The position numbers and the translations under genes are program-made. The notes under the pieces are model-generated. The model did no database searches and had not been told where the DNA came from. It was given only the letters and a program-made list of their open reading frames with translations. Below, in pieces: positions 26,150 through 34,782 of a stretch of DNA of 64,000 bases. The stretch comes from Lachnospiraceae bacterium oral taxon 096 (lineage in GTDB: Bacteria > Bacillota > Clostridia > Lachnospirales > Lachnospiraceae). Where the stretch lies: positions 1,389,001 to 1,453,000 of the forward strand of contig CP073340.1 in NCBI GenBank assembly GCA_018141845.1. Reading direction: 5' to 3'. Position 1 is the stretch's first letter. Every line of letters begins with the position of its first letter.

Positions 26150-28511
26150 AGTTTTCATTTTAGACGGTGGTATGGGAACCATGCTTCAGGCTGCTGGATT
26201 GCAGCCTGGAGAGCATCCAGAGAAATTTGGATACGAGCACCCAGAAATTGTCTGTGACATTCATAAAAAGTATATTGCTGCAGGAAGCGATATTATCTAT
26301 GCCAATACCTTTGGTGCCAATTCGCACAAGATTGCAGGAAGTGGTATTGATACGGAGACCGCAGTAAAGGCAGCACTACAGGCAGCAAGGCAGGCAGTAG
26401 AAGAAAGTAAAAGAGAAGTAAAGGTGGCACTTGATGTCGGACCGATTGGAGAATTGCTTGAGCCGCTGGGCACATTGAAGTTTGAAGATGCCCTTGAAGT
26501 ATATAAAGAGCAGATGATTGCGGGAGAAAAGTACGGGGCAGATCTTATTGTTATTGAGACTTTTACAGACCTTTATGATGCCAAGGCTGCTGTACTTGCA
26601 GCTAAGGAAAACACAAAACTGCCGGTTTGGGTGACGATGAGCTATGAAGAGAGCGGAAGAACCTTTACAGGAACAAAGATTGGTGCAATGGCAATGACCT
26701 TAGAGGGACTTGGCGTGGACGGTATTGGTATCAACTGTTCACTTGGACCAAATGAAATTTTAAAGTTGGCAAAAGAACTCAGAGAATGGACCGATGTCCC
26801 AATGATTATCAAGCCAAATGCAGGTCTTCCGGATCCAAAGACAGGGGAATATGACCTTGGGGCAGAGGATTTTGGTCGCCAGATGGTAGAGTTTTTAAAG
26901 CTTGGTGTGCATGCAATGGGTGGATGTTGTGGAACGACGCCAGAATACATCCAAAATTTATGTAAAGAAGTCAAAGAAGCAGGAGAGGTAAAAGTAGAAA
27001 GACCAGAGCATATTCGACGGGGAGTTTGCTCAGCAACAACGATGGCTGAGTATGGCAAAGTTTTAGTTGTCGGGGAAAGATTAAATCCAACAGGAAAGAA
27101 AAGATTTGCTCAGGCTTTAGTTGATCATGACTTTGAATATATTTCAAGAGTTGCGTTAGAAGAAGAAGACAGTGGAGCAGATGTATTAGATGTCAATGTT
27201 GGTGTTCCGGGGGTAGACGAAGTTCCATTGATGGTTTCTGTCATTAAATCATTGCAGGGCATTGTATCCTTGCCATTACAGATTGACTCGTCAGACCCAG
27301 CGGCACTGGAAGCGGGACTTCGTGTCTACAATGGTAAGGCAATTATTAATTCTGTCAATGCAGATGATGAGAGACTGGCATTGATTTTACCAATTGCCAA
27401 AAAGTATGGTGCAGCTATTATTGGATTGACCCTTGACGAGGGCGGAATTCCACAGACTGCGCAGGAAAGAGTGGCTCATGCTGAACATATTTTAGAGAAA
27501 GCACTAGAATATGGCATTAAAAAAGAGGATGTCATTATTGACTGTCTGACGCTTACTGTATCCGCACAGCAGGATCAGGCAAAGGAGACATTAAAGGCTG
27601 TGCGTGAGGTACATGAGCGATTGGGGCTTCATTGTACCTTGGGGGTGAGCAATATATCTTTTGGTCTTCCACAGAGAAGCCACATCAATGAGAGCTTCTT
27701 AACTCAAGCGATGCACTGTGGACTAGATTTGCCAATTATTAATCCAAATATTTCTGGTATGATGGATGCCGTCTTTGCTTACCGTGTGCTTGCAGGTGAA
27801 GATGAAAATAGTGATGCCTATATTAAGCGTTTTTCTGATCAATCGGCAATGGCACAAAAGCCAGAGAGTGCACAAGAAAAGAGTGAGGAAACCATTGAGA
27901 GTGCTGTACTAAAAGGACTCAAAGAAGAGGTAAAAAAGCTGACCAAGATACATCTAGAAACGATGAGTGAAGTGGAACTAATTAATACAAAATTAATTCC
28001 TGCACTTGATGTTGTTGGCGAGCAATATGAAAAGCAGATTATTTTCCTTCCACAGTTGATCAATGCAGCAAATGCAGCCAGTGCAGGATTTGATATTATT
28101 AAGGAACGCATTGCACAGTCTAGTGACGGCAACTCAAATAAGGGAAAGATTGTCGTTGCTACTGTAAAAGGGGATGTCCATGATATTGGAAAGAATATTA
28201 CGAAAGTTATTCTAGAAAATTATGGCTATCAAGTATTTGATCTTGGGCGAGATGTGCCAATCGAATTGGTAGCAAAGACAGTTGAGCAAGAGCATGTCAA
28301 CTTAGTCGGACTTTCCGCTTTGATGACGACTTCTCTTCCATCGATGAAAGAGACCATTCTTGCAGTAAAGAAAGTCAATCCAAATTGTAAGGTGTGGGTT
28401 GGCGGAGCGGTGCTCACAGAAGACTATGCCATGGAAATGGGGGCCGATTACTATGCAAAGGATGCGAGAGCTTCAGTAGACATCGCAAAAGAGGTACTAG
28501 ATCATGCATAA
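26139..28511 (+). CDS. metH: Cobalamin-dependent methionine synthase lacking the reactivation domain
   Basis: 790 residues against about 1200 for the E. coli enzyme. It has a homocysteine-binding barrel (1-about 285) with the zinc cysteines in GINCSLGP and GGCCGTTP, a pterin-binding domain (about 300-560), a cobalamin cap (about 580-655) and a cobalamin domain with His681 in GDVHDIG as the cobalt ligand. It transfers the methyl group of 5-methyl-THF to homocysteine. The start is GTG at 26139 after GAGGAGAGGAG; an ATG 2 nt upstream is in the frame of the preceding gene. The missing fourth domain is encoded directly upstream. Confidence 0.95.
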   Translation: MENKVFILDGGMGTMLQAAGLQPGEHPEKFGYEHPEIVCDIHKKYIAAGSDIIYANTFGANSHKIAGSGIDTETAVKAALQAARQAVEESKREVKVALDVGPIGELLEPLGTLKFEDALEVYKEQMIAGEKYGADLIVIETFTDLYDAKAAVLAAKENTKLPVWVTMSYEESGRTFTGTKIGAMAMTLEGLGVDGIGINCSLGPNEILKLAKELREWTDVPMIIKPNAGLPDPKTGEYDLGAEDFGRQMVEFLKLGVHAMGGCCGTTPEYIQNLCKEVKEAGEVKVERPEHIRRGVCSATTMAEYGKVLVVGERLNPTGKKRFAQALVDHDFEYISRVALEEEDSGADVLDVNVGVPGVDEVPLMVSVIKSLQGIVSLPLQIDSSDPAALEAGLRVYNGKAIINSVNADDERLALILPIAKKYGAAIIGLTLDEGGIPQTAQERVAHAEHILEKALEYGIKKEDVIIDCLTLTVSAQQDQAKETLKAVREVHERLGLHCTLGVSNISFGLPQRSHINESFLTQAMHCGLDLPIINPNISGMMDAVFAYRVLAGEDENSDAYIKRFSDQSAMAQKPESAQEKSEETIESAVLKGLKEEVKKLTKIHLETMSEVELINTKLIPALDVVGEQYEKQIIFLPQLINAANAASAGFDIIKERIAQSSDGNSNKGKIVVATVKGDVHDIGKNITKVILENYGYQVFDLGRDVPIELVAKTVEQEHVNLVGLSALMTTSLPSMKETILAVKKVNPNCKVWVGGAVLTEDYAMEMGADYYAKDARASVDIAKEVLDHA

Positions 28512-30279
28512 TCAAGGAAAAGTGAGTATTCGAGAATTTTTACAAAACAATGTTTTGATTTTTGATGGTGCAATGGGAACTTATTATTCCTCTATTGTCA
28601 ATGAGCCTGCAATAAATTGTGAAATGGCAAACATTCAACATCCAGAAGTCATTGAAAGCATTCATAAAGAATATATTGCAGCAGGTGCTCATGCCATTAA
28701 GACCAATACTTTTGGGGTTAATCGAAAAAATTTTGGAGAAAATTCAAAATTATTGGAGCAATTGGTTGATGCTGCGGTAGAGATTGCTCGTCGTTCAGCC
28801 AATGATACAACCTATATCTTTGCAGATATTGGTCCAATTGATGGTGAGGAAGAAGAAAAGGTTGTTGAGCAATATAAAGAAGTGGTCGATTTGTTTTTAA
28901 AACAGGGGATTAATGATTTCTTGTTTGAAACCAATTCTTCCATAACAGGGCTTTTTGAAACCGCTAGGTACATCAAGGAAAAATCTCCAGAAGCTTTTAT
29001 TATCAATTCCTTTGCTGTTTTGCCCGATGGCTATAGCAGTGAGGGACGATATTATCGCAAATTGCTCTCAAGAAATGAGGAAAATGCAAGTGTAGATATT
29101 CTTGGACTGAATTGTGTCTGTGGTCCAGCACATATGCTCACGCTTTTAGAAAATGTTCATACTACAGACATTAGCATTATGCCCAATGCAGGTTATCCTG
29201 TGGTTCGCGGCAGAAGAACTTTCTATAGCAATGGACCTACATATTATGCCGAGCAGCTTGAGAATATTGTCAAAAGGGGCGTACAGATTGTCGGTGGATG
29301 TTGTGGAACGACGCCAGCACATATCAAGGCTTTTGTGGAGAGACTTGGGAGTACATCATTTGTAAGGCAAAAGATACAGCCAAAGAGTGTTGTGGTGACA
29401 GAGGAAAAAAATGAATCCAAAAATCACTTGTGGAGGAAATTAGAGGAAGGGAAAAAGGTCATTGCTGTGGAGCTCGACTCGCCTAAAAATGCGGATTTGT
29501 CTGGATTTATGGAGAGTGCAAGGCGTTTGCAGGCCGCAGGAGTGGACACACTGACCATTGCTGATTGTCCAATTGCAGTGGCCAGAATGGACAGTGCCCT
29601 CTTAGCTTGTAAGGTAAAGAGAGAACTCGGTCTGGATGTCATTCCGCATATGACTTGTAGAGATCGAAATATTAATGCCATCAAAGCACTTTTGCTTGGT
29701 ATGCATGCAGAAGAAATCTATAATATTTTAGCTATTACCGGCGATCCTATTCCCAATGCACAGAGAAATGAAGTCAGCAGTGTCTACCAGTTTAATTCGA
29801 GAAAACTTGCTGCCTATATTGACTCATTAAATGCAGAAGTTTTTGATGAGGGATATAAAATTTATGGTGCACTCAATGTCAATGCGAGAAATTTTGAGGT
29901 AGAATTAAGGCGTGCAGAGCAAAAGATAGAGCATGGAATGGTGGGATTTTTGACACAGCCAGTGCTCACACAAGAAGCAGTTGAAAACTTAGCAAAGGCA
30001 AGAGAGCAATTGAGTGCCAAAATTTTGGGTGGAATTATTCCTGTAGTGAGCGAAAAAAATGCCCGCTTTATGGATAGCGAGGTCAATGGCATTCGTGTTT
30101 CTGAAGAGATTATTTCTCAATATGTGGGAAAAAATAGAGAAGAGGGAGAACAACTAGCGGTTGAGATTTCTCTTGATATGGCAAAGAAGATAAAATCCTA
30201 TATTGATGGATATTATTTGATTACACCATTTAATCGAGTGGCTTTAATGGAAAAGATTATTGAGGGATTAAGGGAGTAA
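28504..30279 (+). CDS. Homocysteine S-methyltransferase / methylenetetrahydrofolate reductase fusion (YitJ type)
   Basis: 591 residues. Residues 1-about 290 form a homocysteine methyltransferase barrel with zinc cysteines in LNCVCGP and GGCCGTTP (Cys266-Cys267). Residues about 305-591 form a MetF-type reductase (VIAVELDSPKNADL, HMTCRDRN, LAITGDP, FLTQPVL) that makes 5-methyl-THF. It matches the YitJ-type layout of Firmicutes. It overlaps metH by 8 nt; the reductase half would supply methyl-THF to MetH. What the methyltransferase half adds, given MetH next door, is unclear. A terminator follows. Confidence 0.93.
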   Translation: MHNQGKVSIREFLQNNVLIFDGAMGTYYSSIVNEPAINCEMANIQHPEVIESIHKEYIAAGAHAIKTNTFGVNRKNFGENSKLLEQLVDAAVEIARRSANDTTYIFADIGPIDGEEEEKVVEQYKEVVDLFLKQGINDFLFETNSSITGLFETARYIKEKSPEAFIINSFAVLPDGYSSEGRYYRKLLSRNEENASVDILGLNCVCGPAHMLTLLENVHTTDISIMPNAGYPVVRGRRTFYSNGPTYYAEQLENIVKRGVQIVGGCCGTTPAHIKAFVERLGSTSFVRQKIQPKSVVVTEEKNESKNHLWRKLEEGKKVIAVELDSPKNADLSGFMESARRLQAAGVDTLTIADCPIAVARMDSALLACKVKRELGLDVIPHMTCRDRNINAIKALLLGMHAEEIYNILAITGDPIPNAQRNEVSSVYQFNSRKLAAYIDSLNAEVFDEGYKIYGALNVNARNFEVELRRAEQKIEHGMVGFLTQPVLTQEAVENLAKAREQLSAKILGGIIPVVSEKNARFMDSEVNGIRVSEEIISQYVGKNREEGEQLAVEISLDMAKKIKSYIDGYYLITPFNRVALMEKIIEGLRE

Positions 30280-30305
30280 GGAAGATCTTGTAGCAGTAAA
30301 TTGAA

Positions 30306-30342
30306 GAGCCAGCCAGGGAATATCCTTGGCTGGCTCTTTGTT
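30306..30342 (+). terminator. Intrinsic terminator ending the methionine operon
   Basis: A 10-bp GC-rich stem (gagccagcca with tggctggctc) is followed by a T-rich tail. It also stands at the 3' side of the convergent glgB gene. Confidence 0.88.
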
Positions 30343-30368
30343 TATTCAAAATGAACTGGTTAGCTCAG

Positions 30369-32114
30369 TTATGAAAGAAGTAAACCACTAAATGGTGGAA
30401 GATCAATATGGACAAGTTCTCCCACTAGGCGAAGATGAAGCTCGCAATCAGTACGATCTGTATTTAGTAAAATTTTTGGCAGGCTCTTGGCAGAGAAGGT
30501 GTAATCTCTGTAGCATTGGTCAGAAAAATTAAATAGTCCGATGAGCGTTTCCTTGCCATCACTTCGCTTCATAGAGTAGATGATATCCTCTGTATAATCA
30601 CAATCTATCCATGAAAATCCCGATGTCTCATAGTCCTTCTCCCAAAAGGCAGGGTGAGAGAGGTAGAGGTGATTGAGTTCCATAATATAGTGGTGGAAGT
30701 GATCGTGTATAGGAAAATCTAGGAGATTCCAATCCTGCTCTCTCTTTTCGTCCCATTCTCTCATATGTCCGATTTCGTTGCCCATAAAGTTGAGCTTTTT
30801 CCCCGGGTGAAGCATCATATAGAGATAGAGGGCACGAGCTTGGGCAAATTTTTCGTCATAATTTCCAAACATCTTTTGTACAATGGTTGCCTTTCCGTGA
30901 ACAACCTCGTCGTGGGAGAAGGGAAGGAGATAGTGTTCATTGTAAAAATACATCATGGAAAAGGTCAACTTGTGGTAGTGATATTTTCGTTCATTGACGG
31001 GTGTGGCAAAGAAATTCAGAGTGTCATGCATCCAACCTAAATCCCATTTGTAATCAAATCCGAGCCCACCAACTTCGACAGATTTTGTGATATTTGCGAA
31101 GTTTGTGGAGTCCTCTGCAATTAAGATACAATGTGGATTTCTCTTCTTTAACCCCACATTCATAAACTTAATAAAGTCCACTGCATTTTTATTGACACCT
31201 CGTCGCTCATCTCCCTGCCAGTAAATAATACGACTGATGGCATCCATGCGAATGCCGTCAAAATGAAATTCCTCAAGCCAGTAATTGGCAGCAGATTGAA
31301 GAAGGCTGCGTACCTCACCTCGAGAGTGCATGAAATTACAACTTCCCCATTCGCTCACACCGACATCGCTGTGTGGGTACTCATAGAGATAGGTGCCATC
31401 GTATTTGGCCAGTCCATATTGGTCGACGGCAAAGTGAACAGGGACAAAATCAAGAATAACGCCGATATTTTCTTGGTGCAGGGCATCAATAAGCATTTTT
31501 AATTGCCTTGCTGTGCCATAGCGACTGGTTGGAGAGAAAAATCCTGTGTTTTGATATCCCCAGCTTTCATCGCAAGGGTGTTCGCTAATTGGCATAAATT
31601 CGACATAATTGTAGCCATTTTCTTTGAGATAAGGGATGAGAAGGGGAATGAGTTCATCATAGCGATACCAATCCTCTTGCTCGCTGCCTTTTTTCTTCCA
31701 TGAGCCAAGATGCATTTCATAGATATTGAGGGGACCATTGGTTTCTATCTTTCGGTTTTGCATCCAGTTTTTGTCTTGAAAGTTGTAATTTTTTAGATCC
31801 CTGACGATAGAAAAATACTTTGGTCTTAGTTCCATCCCAAAGCCAAATGGATCAGAGTGAATACACTCTTTGCCATCAGCTCCCCAAATTTTGTAGTAAT
31901 AGCTGTCACCATCTTGAATATTGGAAACGGTAACTTCATAAAAGTTTCCATCGTGTATGCACTTCATTTCATAAGCGACATCGTGAATATAAAGTTCAAC
32001 ATACTTTGCAGCAGGTGCAAATGTGCGAAAAACAGTTTGTTTCCCTTCGATGTGTGCACCAAGCCATTGATGGGCATCAAATATTTGCCCTGTGTAAAAT
32101 CCATAAAAATCCAT
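30369..32114 (-). CDS. glgB: 1,4-alpha-glucan branching enzyme
   Basis: 581 residues, a GH13 enzyme that makes alpha-1,6 branches in glycogen. It has an N-terminal CBM48-type domain (about 1-110), then the catalytic barrel with GIRMDAIS (nucleophile Asp), ILIAEDS (acid/base Glu) and LPFSHDEVVH (third Asp), and a C-terminal beta domain. I chose the ATG at 32114, preceded by GGAGGT; an in-frame TTG 12 nt upstream contains that ribosome binding site. It is monocistronic on this strand and divergent from a TetR gene. No other glycogen gene is nearby. Confidence 0.95.
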   Translation of the reverse strand: MDFYGFYTGQIFDAHQWLGAHIEGKQTVFRTFAPAAKYVELYIHDVAYEMKCIHDGNFYEVTVSNIQDGDSYYYKIWGADGKECIHSDPFGFGMELRPKYFSIVRDLKNYNFQDKNWMQNRKIETNGPLNIYEMHLGSWKKKGSEQEDWYRYDELIPLLIPYLKENGYNYVEFMPISEHPCDESWGYQNTGFFSPTSRYGTARQLKMLIDALHQENIGVILDFVPVHFAVDQYGLAKYDGTYLYEYPHSDVGVSEWGSCNFMHSRGEVRSLLQSAANYWLEEFHFDGIRMDAISRIIYWQGDERRGVNKNAVDFIKFMNVGLKKRNPHCILIAEDSTNFANITKSVEVGGLGFDYKWDLGWMHDTLNFFATPVNERKYHYHKLTFSMMYFYNEHYLLPFSHDEVVHGKATIVQKMFGNYDEKFAQARALYLYMMLHPGKKLNFMGNEIGHMREWDEKREQDWNLLDFPIHDHFHHYIMELNHLYLSHPAFWEKDYETSGFSWIDCDYTEDIIYSMKRSDGKETLIGLFNFSDQCYRDYTFSAKSLPKILLNTDRTDCELHLRLVGELVHIDLPPFSGLLLS

Positions 32115-32294
32115 AAATACCTCCAATTTATCCTAAATATCTTCGTGACAATTTCTATTTGTTTCTACTTGCAATTTTTATATAGATTAGCATAGACTAT
32201 GGAAATGGGATATAATCAATATGGAGAAATCGTAAAATATCAGACGATAATAAGAATAAGTCTATTAGTATACGGGATGTGGATCGGAGAAAAA

Positions 32295-32846
32295 ATGGAT
32301 TTGAGACAGATAAAAACAAAAAATGCTCTTTGTAGTGCCTTTTTGGAGTTGCGTGCACATAAGGAGCTTTCGAAAATAACCATCAAGGAATTATGTGAGT
32401 TGGCACAAGTGAGTAAAGCAACATTTTATTTACATTATCGAGATATCTATGATTTGTCCGATTGTCTTATTGAGAGCACAATGCGTGCGGTGGCTGAGCA
32501 GATTTGTCATCCAGAATGGATATTATCTGCACCAAAGAAGTTTAGCAATGAGTTGATTTGTGCACTAAAGTCACAGGATAGTATGATTCGCATTTTATTT
32601 TCTGGTTTAAAGGAATCTTTACTTCCAAGAACTTTGGAAAAAGAGATGAAAAAGAGATTATATGTGGAATGGCCAAAGCTAAGGAGTGATGCTCAGTGGA
32701 ATATGCTTTTGACCTTTTTGGTGATGGGAGGATATTATACCTATTACCGATATAGCCGAATGTATTCTGAAAAGATGGTCACGGATAGCATCAACCATAT
32801 GGTGGACATTCTATGTGAGGATTTTGGACTAGGGGAGAAAGAATAG
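32295..32846 (+). CDS. TetR/AcrR family transcriptional regulator
   Basis: 183 residues. The N-terminal helix-turn-helix (about 25-50, ITIKELCELAQVSKATFYLH) is typical of the TetR family, and the rest is a helical ligand-binding domain. I chose the ATG at 32295, 5 nt after GGAGA; the frame is open about 30 codons further upstream, but that stretch is not TetR-like and overlaps the putative promoter zone. It is divergent from glgB and convergent with a DUF1275 membrane gene, so either could be a target. Confidence 0.85.
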   Translation: MDLRQIKTKNALCSAFLELRAHKELSKITIKELCELAQVSKATFYLHYRDIYDLSDCLIESTMRAVAEQICHPEWILSAPKKFSNELICALKSQDSMIRILFSGLKESLLPRTLEKEMKKRLYVEWPKLRSDAQWNMLLTFLVMGGYYTYYRYSRMYSEKMVTDSINHMVDILCEDFGLGEKE

Positions 32847-32847
32847 G

Positions 32848-32882
32848 AAAAAGCCAGCCAGATTATTTCTGGTTGGCTTTTT
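32848..32882. terminator. Bidirectional terminator between the TetR and DUF1275 genes
   Basis: A 15-bp near-perfect inverted repeat (32848-32862 with 32868-32882) has A-rich and T-rich ends, so it can act on both strands. Its right arm overlaps the last codons of the DUF1275 gene. Confidence 0.82.
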
Positions 32883-33549
32883 CTAATTTTTTATTATTCT
32901 TCTCTATTTCTGGAGTGAAGACAATAATGAGTAGTGCAATCAAGAGAATGATAAACTCAAGGAATGTACTTTTAGAACCAAGAAGACTATATCCTGAGGC
33001 AGCAATAAAGGCACCAATAGCAAAACAAAAAATGTTTTGGCTGTAAAAAATTCCTTTTTTGAGAAATTCTTTGTCTTTGGTAATTAAATGCTGCGTAAAG
33101 GCAAGAGTCGCTTGCTTTAGATTATTGGTCATAAACAGGGGAGAGGAATTATATCCATTGGCTCCTGTAAAGGTTCCCCACTGGAATGCTGCAGAGAAAA
33201 AAAATGGATAAATTCTTAAGAGTGGGTGGATGTTATTAGAGAGAAGGTAAGTTACCACCACAGCACAGGCATTGACGACAAGTACGGCCTTTTGCATATG
33301 GAGTTTAGTGTAGTAGGAAAGTAAATAGTTGGACATTACACCACTGGCAAAGACAAAAAGTACTCCTACACGAATAATAAATTCTAAAAAATCTCCACCA
33401 GAAAGACTTCTCATAAAGTTAATCATATTTCCTGTGATGGCATTTGTAAAATTGCCACCAAGAGCAATGATCGAATATGCACCCATAAATCCTCCGGAGA
33501 TCGTCAACAACCAATGTAAAAATAGTTCTCGATTTTTTTTAAGATTCAT
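32863..33549 (-). CDS. DUF1275 (YoaK-type) membrane protein
   Basis: 228 residues with five or six hydrophobic segments. ALGGNFTNAITGNMINF near the N-terminus and FTGANGYNSSPLFMTNNLKQ later are the conserved blocks of the DUF1275/YoaK family, small integral membrane proteins of unknown function. The charged C-terminal tail is probably cytoplasmic. The ATG is preceded by an AATGAGGT site. It stands alone, convergent with the TetR gene, and the long non-coding region lies upstream. Confidence 0.82.
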   Translation of the reverse strand: MNLKKNRELFLHWLLTISGGFMGAYSIIALGGNFTNAITGNMINFMRSLSGGDFLEFIIRVGVLFVFASGVMSNYLLSYYTKLHMQKAVLVVNACAVVVTYLLSNNIHPLLRIYPFFFSAAFQWGTFTGANGYNSSPLFMTNNLKQATLAFTQHLITKDKEFLKKGIFYSQNIFCFAIGAFIAASGYSLLGSKSTFLEFIILLIALLIIVFTPEIEKNNKKLEKANQK

Positions 33550-33666
33550 AAGTAAAACCTCATTTCTTGTGTATTTTTACAAAAAAACATTCTACTCTTT
33601 TTTTGAAAAAAAGCAAGGTTGAGCGAGGAGAGAAATTATTTTATTAAAAAAAAATTAAAAAAAGAC

Positions 33667-33695
33667 TAGACAAAAATAAAGATGTGTGCTACATT
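33667..33695 (+). promoter_or_regulatory. Possible sigma-A promoter for a non-coding transcript
   Basis: TAGACA, a 17-nt spacer and TACATT precede the hairpin-rich region. The hexamers are imperfect, so this is tentative. It would start an RNA near 33702. Confidence 0.3.
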
Positions 33696-33696
33696 G

Positions 33697-33892
33697 TTGT
33701 CAACGAAAAAAATAGTCACATAAGTTGCCAAGATTTCAGAGGAAGATATTTATCATCCATCTTAAATTATTGATTTAATTAAGTTGTTCTGACTTTGTGA
33801 GAGTATGGCCATTGAGACTGTGGAATGTTTTATCCATAGGATTAAAGGAGTCGTATATTCTTTCATCACAAAGTCAGGACTTTTTTTGTTGT
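33697..33892 (+). ncRNA. Candidate structured small RNA or MITE-like inverted-repeat element
   Basis: This stretch has no believable ORF. Its core is a 15-bp stem (33786-33800 with 33866-33880, one G-U pair), with an internal helix (ctgtgga with tccatag) and a T7 run at 33881-33887, as in a terminated small RNA. The 5' A-rich segment 33701-33717 is complementary with bulges to 33878-33891, which includes the T-run, so two alternative folds are possible. Read as DNA, the same pattern could be the inverted repeats of a small non-autonomous element. I cannot assign it to a known RNA family. Confidence 0.4.
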
Positions 33893-33959
33893 CTGTTTGT
33901 GTTGAAAGCTTCTCATTAAAGTTCAGAGTGTGCGTGAAAATAAGATGAATTGGGAAAGG

Positions 33960-34676
33960 AGTAGACACAATGAAGAGTCAGATTTTTGGTTACGGGGTTC
34001 CCCCGTAACTTCCATCTTAGGTAAACAGAAAGCAAAAATCAAATGAGCCTGCAATGATGCTGAGCGTATGGATACTCAGAGCAGGTGAGTTTGGAGAATA
34101 TATTGCATGGAATCAAAATTTCAAGTGTATTTTGTGCTTAGCATGGCTGTTTTGGAGACTGTGACATCGATCATAAGACGCACCGCATAGGAAATGAAAA
34201 TAGCAGAAGTGGTTCTTTGTTGACCTATTTTCAGTGAATATGGGGAAAAGAGAGAGATTCGGTGGTGATGGATGGGTCGCTGAAAAGACAGTAAACCACA
34301 TGATAAGTAAGGAATACATTGCATGGGAGTAGGACTTTGCCTATGTTGATCTTGCTTTGGAATGGAGTTTCGAAATAAGAATATGGAGGAGGACAATGAC
34401 CATTTGACTGTTTTGAGAATGGTTACTCTGGTGAAAGTATTTGTAAGGACGGAATGAGGGTTGCTATGTGGTATCAAGCAAGTATGTACTAGAGATGAAG
34501 AAATGTTGTATTGAGACTTCACAAGAGAGAGTTATATTATGAAGTTGTACTAAATTCTGGGATTAGACAACAAAGTGTTGTAATGAATTGAGTGAGGTGT
34601 AAACATCATCTTTTTCTTTCTGGGACGAAAAAGGTGAATAGCAAAAATGGGGTTAGCACATTGTATAGAAAATGTG
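33960..34676 (+). ncRNA. Candidate large structured non-coding RNA region
   Basis: About 700 nt without a credible gene, purine-rich on the plus strand and denser in G than the other spacers here. It holds many local helices: 33989-33997 with 34001-34009 (9 bp, triloop), 34048-34052 with 34081-34085 enclosing 34060-34064 with 34075-34079, 34195-34203 with 34225-34233 (9 bp), 34397-34404 with 34418-34425, 34516-34521 with 34540-34545, 34567-34571 with 34577-34581, and 34607-34616 with 34627-34636 (10 bp). A 14-nt motif recurs with one mismatch at 34097-34110 and 34313-34326. The size fits ornate large RNAs such as ROOL or GOLLD, but I cannot match a consensus from memory. Confidence 0.4.
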
Positions 34677-34688
34677 CTAGCTCTATTT
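34652..34688 (+). terminator. Terminator-like hairpin before the DUF6282 gene
   Basis: An 11-bp stem (34652-34662 with 34671-34681) is followed by a weak T-rich tail. It could end the RNA region upstream; the tail is too poor to be sure. Confidence 0.45.
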
Positions 34689-34725
34689 GGCGTTTCACTT
34701 CTTTAGCAGAGTAGTATTTTAGTAC

Positions 34726-34754
34726 TTGAATATAATAGTGACATTGTGTATATT
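34726..34754 (+). promoter_or_regulatory. Likely promoter of the DUF6282-permease operon
   Basis: TTGAAT, a 17-nt spacer and TATATT end 28 nt before the ATG. A second -10-like box (TATAAT) lies at 34731-34736. Confidence 0.45.
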
Positions 34755-34782
34755 ATAGAAATAACTAAGAAAGGAGAAAAAG

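Noticed and set aside
34121..34522. 133-residue minus-strand ORF in the 33.5-34.8 kb spacer, plus smaller ones at 33762-33968 and 34113-34319
   Set aside because: Composition is Ser/Ile/His/Pro-rich with no motif or ribosome binding site, and the plus strand holds many helices; they look like chance antisense frames over a structured RNA region.
33960..34676. RNase P RNA or tmRNA in the hairpin-rich spacer
   Set aside because: I could not find the conserved RNase P core or the tmRNA 5' end and tag-reading features, so neither name is used.
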